Source of the DNA: Elysia marginata
Taxonomy: Eukaryota; Mollusca; Gastropoda; Plakobranchidae
Assembly: GCA_019649035.1 (NCBI GenBank)
Contig: BMAT01001406.1
Coordinates: 393,619-423,437, forward strand
DNA: 29,819 nucleotides
Reading direction: 5' to 3'
Position numbers and translations under genes: made by a program. Below are positions 28,499-29,819 of the stretch, in pieces. The notes below the pieces were generated by a model. It was not told the DNA's origin and searched no databases. It was given only the letters and a program-made list of their open reading frames with translations. Within the stretch, counting starts at the first letter, position 1, and each line of letters starts with the position of its first letter.

Positions 28499-28892
28499 TT
28501 GTGCAACCAGTCCAAATGAGTCTTAAGTCAAAATTAGAAGGTAGTCGGATATTGATATCACAGAAAAGCTTAATTTCTCTACTTTAAAGTACAATAAACA
28601 AAAAAGCTCTATCAATCATGCTTATTTATCAAGTTGTAGGCATTTAAGTCGGCAGGGTTAAGACTTGTTAAATTTCAGAAAGGGGAGAAAACAGCATTTA
28701 AAGTTTAGACAACTATAAAAGTATTGAGGCCTCAGTAACCATACCAAGTACTGTGAAAACTGTTTAGATATGGTTGTAGCGTCAGTATCTAAATTAAAAA
28801 ATTTTGACTTCTGAACAACCTTGTAAACTTTAAAAGCCTATATCTCCAAACTAAGCCTTTTGACTCAGAACTCATTTGGACAGAATGCGAGA
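28499..28892 (-). mobile_element. MITE family M1, copy C (about 394 bp, downstream of LSG1)
   Basis: On the minus strand it starts TCTCGCATTCTGTCCAAATG and ends CATTTGGACTGGTTGCACAA, with the body running in the order of copies A and B (GGTTACTGAGGCCTCAATAC, CCTGCCGACTTAAATG, AGCTTTTCTGTGATATCAAT). The terminal repeats extend outward as AATATG/CATATT. It is longer than copy B near its left (minus-strand 5') side. Confidence 0.75.
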
Positions 28893-29700
28893 CATATTAA
28901 AGCCACTAGCACATGCAACAGTTACATATTATCAATTAGTAAGCGGTTTCCAGTGAAGGTGCAATATGAATATGAACATCTTTAACTAAAAACTTATATC
29001 TGAAACCAGAGAAATCAGTTGTATCATTCAGAGAAATCAGTTAACATAAGTTTCATCAAAAATACTGTTTTGTTTTAGAAATGTAACTCACTATGAATAC
29101 AATCTTATGTAACAGTAAAAGTTGGTTTATTTGAATTTGAAATTTGGGCATAAATTGCATGGCAAAATAAAAAGATTACACTAAAACTTGGTTTGGACAT
29201 GACAATAGTGTTAGTCGCGCAAAGAACCCAAGGAAATGATTTTGTTGGTTGGAAACTAAGACTCAAAGAGGATTTTATTGGGAAGGGAGAAGATGGTGTT
29301 GTGATGACGTTATTGTTATATTTTACATGAGAAACCCACACAGTTGGGCCGAAACATGAAATGACTGTCTGTTAAATGTCATTTCTTTAAATTCTTTTTA
29401 ATACAAACTCTTTGAATTTAACTTTTAAGCTAGGTCTCTTTAAGTCTTAGGACTACAAAAATTATAGGGGTTAGGTCGGCAATGGCAAACTACCCCACTA
29501 TGCGGTGTACCAAAAACAAAATAAAGACCTAACTTCTTGTTCTCTGACACTCGTCTATAACATAATTTTACTTTTTTTTTCATTATTCTTACAATTGTTA
29601 CTGCAGCTACTGCATCTTCCTTTAGTTTTACCACAAGATCAGAGCACAACATCTCTTTGTGTTGGCTTGTTTGGCCCTGTACAAAAGATAGGAAAGACAT
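28893..29700. other. Downstream intergenic, no gene recognised
   Basis: Open frames of 78-86 codons at 29105-29341 and 29440-29700 have no recognisable family. The stretch 29455-29520 (GGTCGGCAATGGCAAACTAC...) is GC-richer and may be a retroelement fragment, but I cannot name it. Confidence 0.4.
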
Positions 29701-29702
29701 TC

Positions 29703-29819
29703 AAACTAGCCTGTCTGAAACACAGGCTCGTGTTTGTGTTACTTTGATAAACTAGCCTGTCTGAAACACATGCTCGTGTTTGTGTTACTTTGATAAACTA
29801 GCCTGTCTGAAACACAGGC
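29703..29819. repeat. 46-bp tandem repeat running off the window
   Basis: ACTAGCCTGTCTGAAACACA recurs at 29705, 29751 and 29797, a constant 46-bp period. The copies are nearly identical (AGGCTCG against ATGCTCG). Each unit holds GCCTGT...ACAGGC, which can form a small hairpin. At least 2.5 units are visible and the array continues to the right. Confidence 0.95.

Noticed and set aside
29440-29700. 86-codon minus-strand open frame near the right edge
   Set aside because: No family resemblance, and overlapping open frames on both strands; not supported as a gene.

Overview
This is an AT-rich, intron-rich stretch of an animal nuclear genome. It carries parts of two conserved housekeeping genes embedded in small transposable elements. 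Exon translations match the animal forms of both proteins. The degenerate tRNA-derived SINEs, the LINE fragments and the TCTAGA-rich palindrome islands suggest a lophotrochozoan, possibly a gastropod mollusc. That placement is inference from style, not proof.

Left part (about 1-7456, minus strand): the 5' end of a cyclin-L gene (CCNL1/2 type, partner of CDK11 kinases, acting in transcription and pre-mRNA splicing). Three coding exons lie at 7456-7253, 6348-6274 and 5752-5643. They join in frame into the first 129 residues, which is the start of the cyclin box. The rest of the gene, including the expected RS-rich tail, lies beyond the left edge, so positions 1-5642 are read as one long intron. 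That intron holds a truncated tRNA-like SINE, a pogo-like repeat end, two small MITEs with AGGGATGCCA-type ends, one copy of a three-copy MITE family, an ORF with an in-frame 93-bp duplication, and a GC-richer block that could be a poison exon.

Middle (about 7457-13500): the intergenic space between two divergently oriented genes. It has an ETS/CRE/TATA-bearing promoter-like segment next to cyclin L, a possible unassigned minus-strand first exon near 8.9 kb, simple repeats, two SINEs, a decayed LINE reverse-transcriptase fragment, an assembly gap inside a trinucleotide repeat, and a cluster of TCTAGA palindromes.

Right part (13525-28201, plus strand): a complete LSG1 gene, encoding the circularly permuted GTPase that removes NMD3 from cytoplasmic pre-60S ribosomal subunits. 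I could place 16 coding exons whose lengths and phases sum to 722 codons plus a stop. Two introns are unusual. Intron 2 uses a GC-AG donor, and intron 11 has the hallmarks of a U12-type (minor spliceosome) intron. Other introns host a second copy of the MITE family, a second SINE copy, a LINE fragment, a long-arm hairpin element and a pogo-like MITE. Introns 11 and 12 share a homologous segment.

Right edge (28202-29819): the LSG1 polyadenylation region, the third (inverted) copy of the MITE family, unassigned sequence, and a 46-bp tandem repeat that runs off the window.

The two genes belong to separate pathways (splicing/transcription and ribosome export), and nothing here shows that they work together. 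I found no convincing new multi-gene system. The most interesting signals are the unusual splice sites and the undescribed small mobile elements.
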